Shown here piece after piece: positions 63,105-64,000 of a stretch of DNA of 64,000 nucleotides. Position numbers and translations under genes: made by a program. Under the pieces are notes generated by a model, which was not told the DNA's origin, ran no database searches, and worked only from the letters and a program-made list of their open reading frames with translations. Source of the stretch: Natrarchaeobius halalkaliphilus (lineage in GTDB: Archaea > Halobacteriota > Halobacteria > Halobacteriales > Natrialbaceae). The stretch is taken from the NCBI RefSeq assembly GCF_003841485.1, contig NZ_REFY01000001.1, forward strand, positions 248,001 through 312,000, read 5' to 3'. Within the stretch, counting starts at the first letter, position 1. Each line of letters opens with the position of its first letter.

Positions 63105-64000
63105 TCAGGGTGCGACCGCTCCCTCGGCGTCGACGCTGTCGGCTTCGGCGGCGACGTAGGTAGCCAGATCGAGCATCCGATTGGAGAAGCCGAACTCGTT
63201 GTCGTACCAGGTGAGGACTTTGACGAGACCGTCCTCAAGGACCATCGAGGACTCGAGGTCGACGTAGGACGAAAACGGCAGGCCGACGATATCGCGGGAG
63301 ACGATCTCGTCGTCGGTGTAGCCGAGCACGCCGGCGAGTTCGTCGTCGGCCGCTTCGCGGATGGCCTCGGCAAGTTCGTCTTCGGTCACGTCGGCCTCGA
63401 GGTCGACGGTGAGGTCCGTAATCGAGCCGTTGGGAACGGGAACGCGGATCGCCATCCCGTCGAGTTTACCCTCGAGCTGGGGGAGGACTTCGGTGGTGGC
63501 GATCGCAGCACCGGTCGACGTCGGGATGATGTTCTCCGCGGCGGCGCGACCGCGACGACGTTTGGCCAGTGGGCCGTCGACGAGGCTTTGCGTGCCGGTG
63601 TAGGCGTGAACCGTCGTGAGCAGCCCGGACTCGATGCCGAACTCGTCGTCCAGGACTTTGACGACCGGCGCGACGGAGTTCGTCGTACAGGACGCATTCG
63701 AGACGACGTCGGCACCGTCGTACTCGTCGTGATTGACACCGTAAACGATCGTCTGGACTTCCTTTTCCCCTTTCGGCGGAGCGGAGATGAGAACCTTGTC
63801 CGCACCGGCCTCGAGGTGCTGGGCGGCGTCATCGTGCGTCCGAAAGAGACCGGTTGCCTCGAACGCGACGTCGACCTCGAGGTCGTCCCAGGGCAACGCG
63901 GCCGGGTCGCGCTCGGAGAGTAACTGGATCTCTCGACCCTGGACGGAGAGGGCGTCGCCGTCGCGCGAAACGTCTTCGAGTCGGCCGTGGACCGAGTCGT
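63105..64000 (-). CDS. gap: Glyceraldehyde-3-phosphate dehydrogenase, 5' end outside window
   Basis: At least 298 residues of a phosphorylating GAPDH. The catalytic Cys lies in SNASCTTNS, and the catalytic His is in HAYTGTQSLVDG. The substrate loop is IPTSTGAAIATTEVLP. FEATGLFRTHDDAAQHLEAG and the C-terminal WYDNEFGFSNRMLDL match bacterial-type GAPDH, not the archaeal class II enzyme. The N-terminal NAD motif lies beyond the window end. It precedes pgk in the same direction. Confidence 0.96.
   Translation of the reverse strand, partial: DSVHGRLEDVSRDGDALSVQGREIQLLSERDPAALPWDDLEVDVAFEATGLFRTHDDAAQHLEAGADKVLISAPPKGEKEVQTIVYGVNHDEYDGADVVSNASCTTNSVAPVVKVLDDEFGIESGLLTTVHAYTGTQSLVDGPLAKRRRGRAAAENIIPTSTGAAIATTEVLPQLEGKLDGMAIRVPVPNGSITDLTVDLEADVTEDELAEAIREAADDELAGVLGYTDDEIVSRDIVGLPFSSYVDLESSMVLEDGLVKVLTWYDNEFGFSNRMLDLATYVAAEADSVDAEGAVAP

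Overview
The window is chromosomal DNA from a halophilic archaeon, most like the Natrialbaceae (Natrinema, Haloterrigena, Natrialba and relatives), although I cannot fix the genus. Evidence: GC-rich codons, very acidic proteins, many promoters with a TATA-like box about 25-30 nt before the start codon (leaderless transcripts), Tat-type lipoprotein signals, a tRNA without encoded CCA, and haloarchaeal families such as HalOD1, a tandem-fused TatC, MBF1, AlaX with a DHHA1 domain, and SRP54.

Layout. 0-18 kb is mostly core: a band-7 protein, a winged-helix regulator, a DHH phosphoesterase, three universal stress proteins and a GNAT enzyme, an AAA ATPase with a His-rich tail, a PhnP-like metallo-hydrolase paired with RNA 3'-phosphate cyclase, KDG kinase (semi-phosphorylative Entner-Doudoroff pathway), an AlaX editing protein, MBF1, tRNA-Leu(GAG), a purine permease, a TrkA subunit, an orphan DNA methyltransferase and a GST-like reductase. 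18-26.6 kb is a more AT-rich accessory region: HalOD1 and Lrp regulators, an IS110-type element whose transposase is broken by a 107-bp insert, a GCS2-type ligase, an aspartoacylase-like gene next to the remnant of another, an imine-reductase-like enzyme, and an antitoxin whose PIN toxin has been cut off. 27-49.5 kb returns to core: RlmE, an ABC exporter, the divergent tatC pair, a nickel/cobalt transporter, a histidine kinase with a frameshifting deletion, MsrB, PyrE, an esterase, a membrane phosphoesterase, two divergent rhodaneses, an SDR and a lipoamide-dehydrogenase-like flavoprotein. 49.6-51.2 kb holds a small cassette with a wHTH gene and a TumE-like gene, then a HicB-like gene. 51.3-64 kb holds SRP54, lipoproteins, TruA, a sulfatase, an Hsp20-like protein, a beta-propeller protein, a PD-(D/E)XK-like protein, an M29-like peptidase and the glycolytic pair pgk-gap.

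Main points of interest. (1) An 82-bp palindromic repeat family has two full, one diverged and three partial copies. They sit at the ends of damaged genes: one truncates a PIN toxin, one ends an aspartoacylase remnant, and a broken copy flanks the wHTH/TumE-like cassette with 13-bp direct repeats. (2) The IS110 element has 14-bp inverted ends, strongly structured non-coding ends, and 9-10 bp matches between its outer flanks and its left non-coding region, as expected if it encodes a guide (bridge) RNA. (3) A leaderless 15-codon reading frame overlaps the start of the KDG kinase gene by GTGA. Several broken genes (histidine kinase, alpha/beta hydrolase, aspartoacylase, PIN toxin, transposase) show active decay in the accessory stretches.
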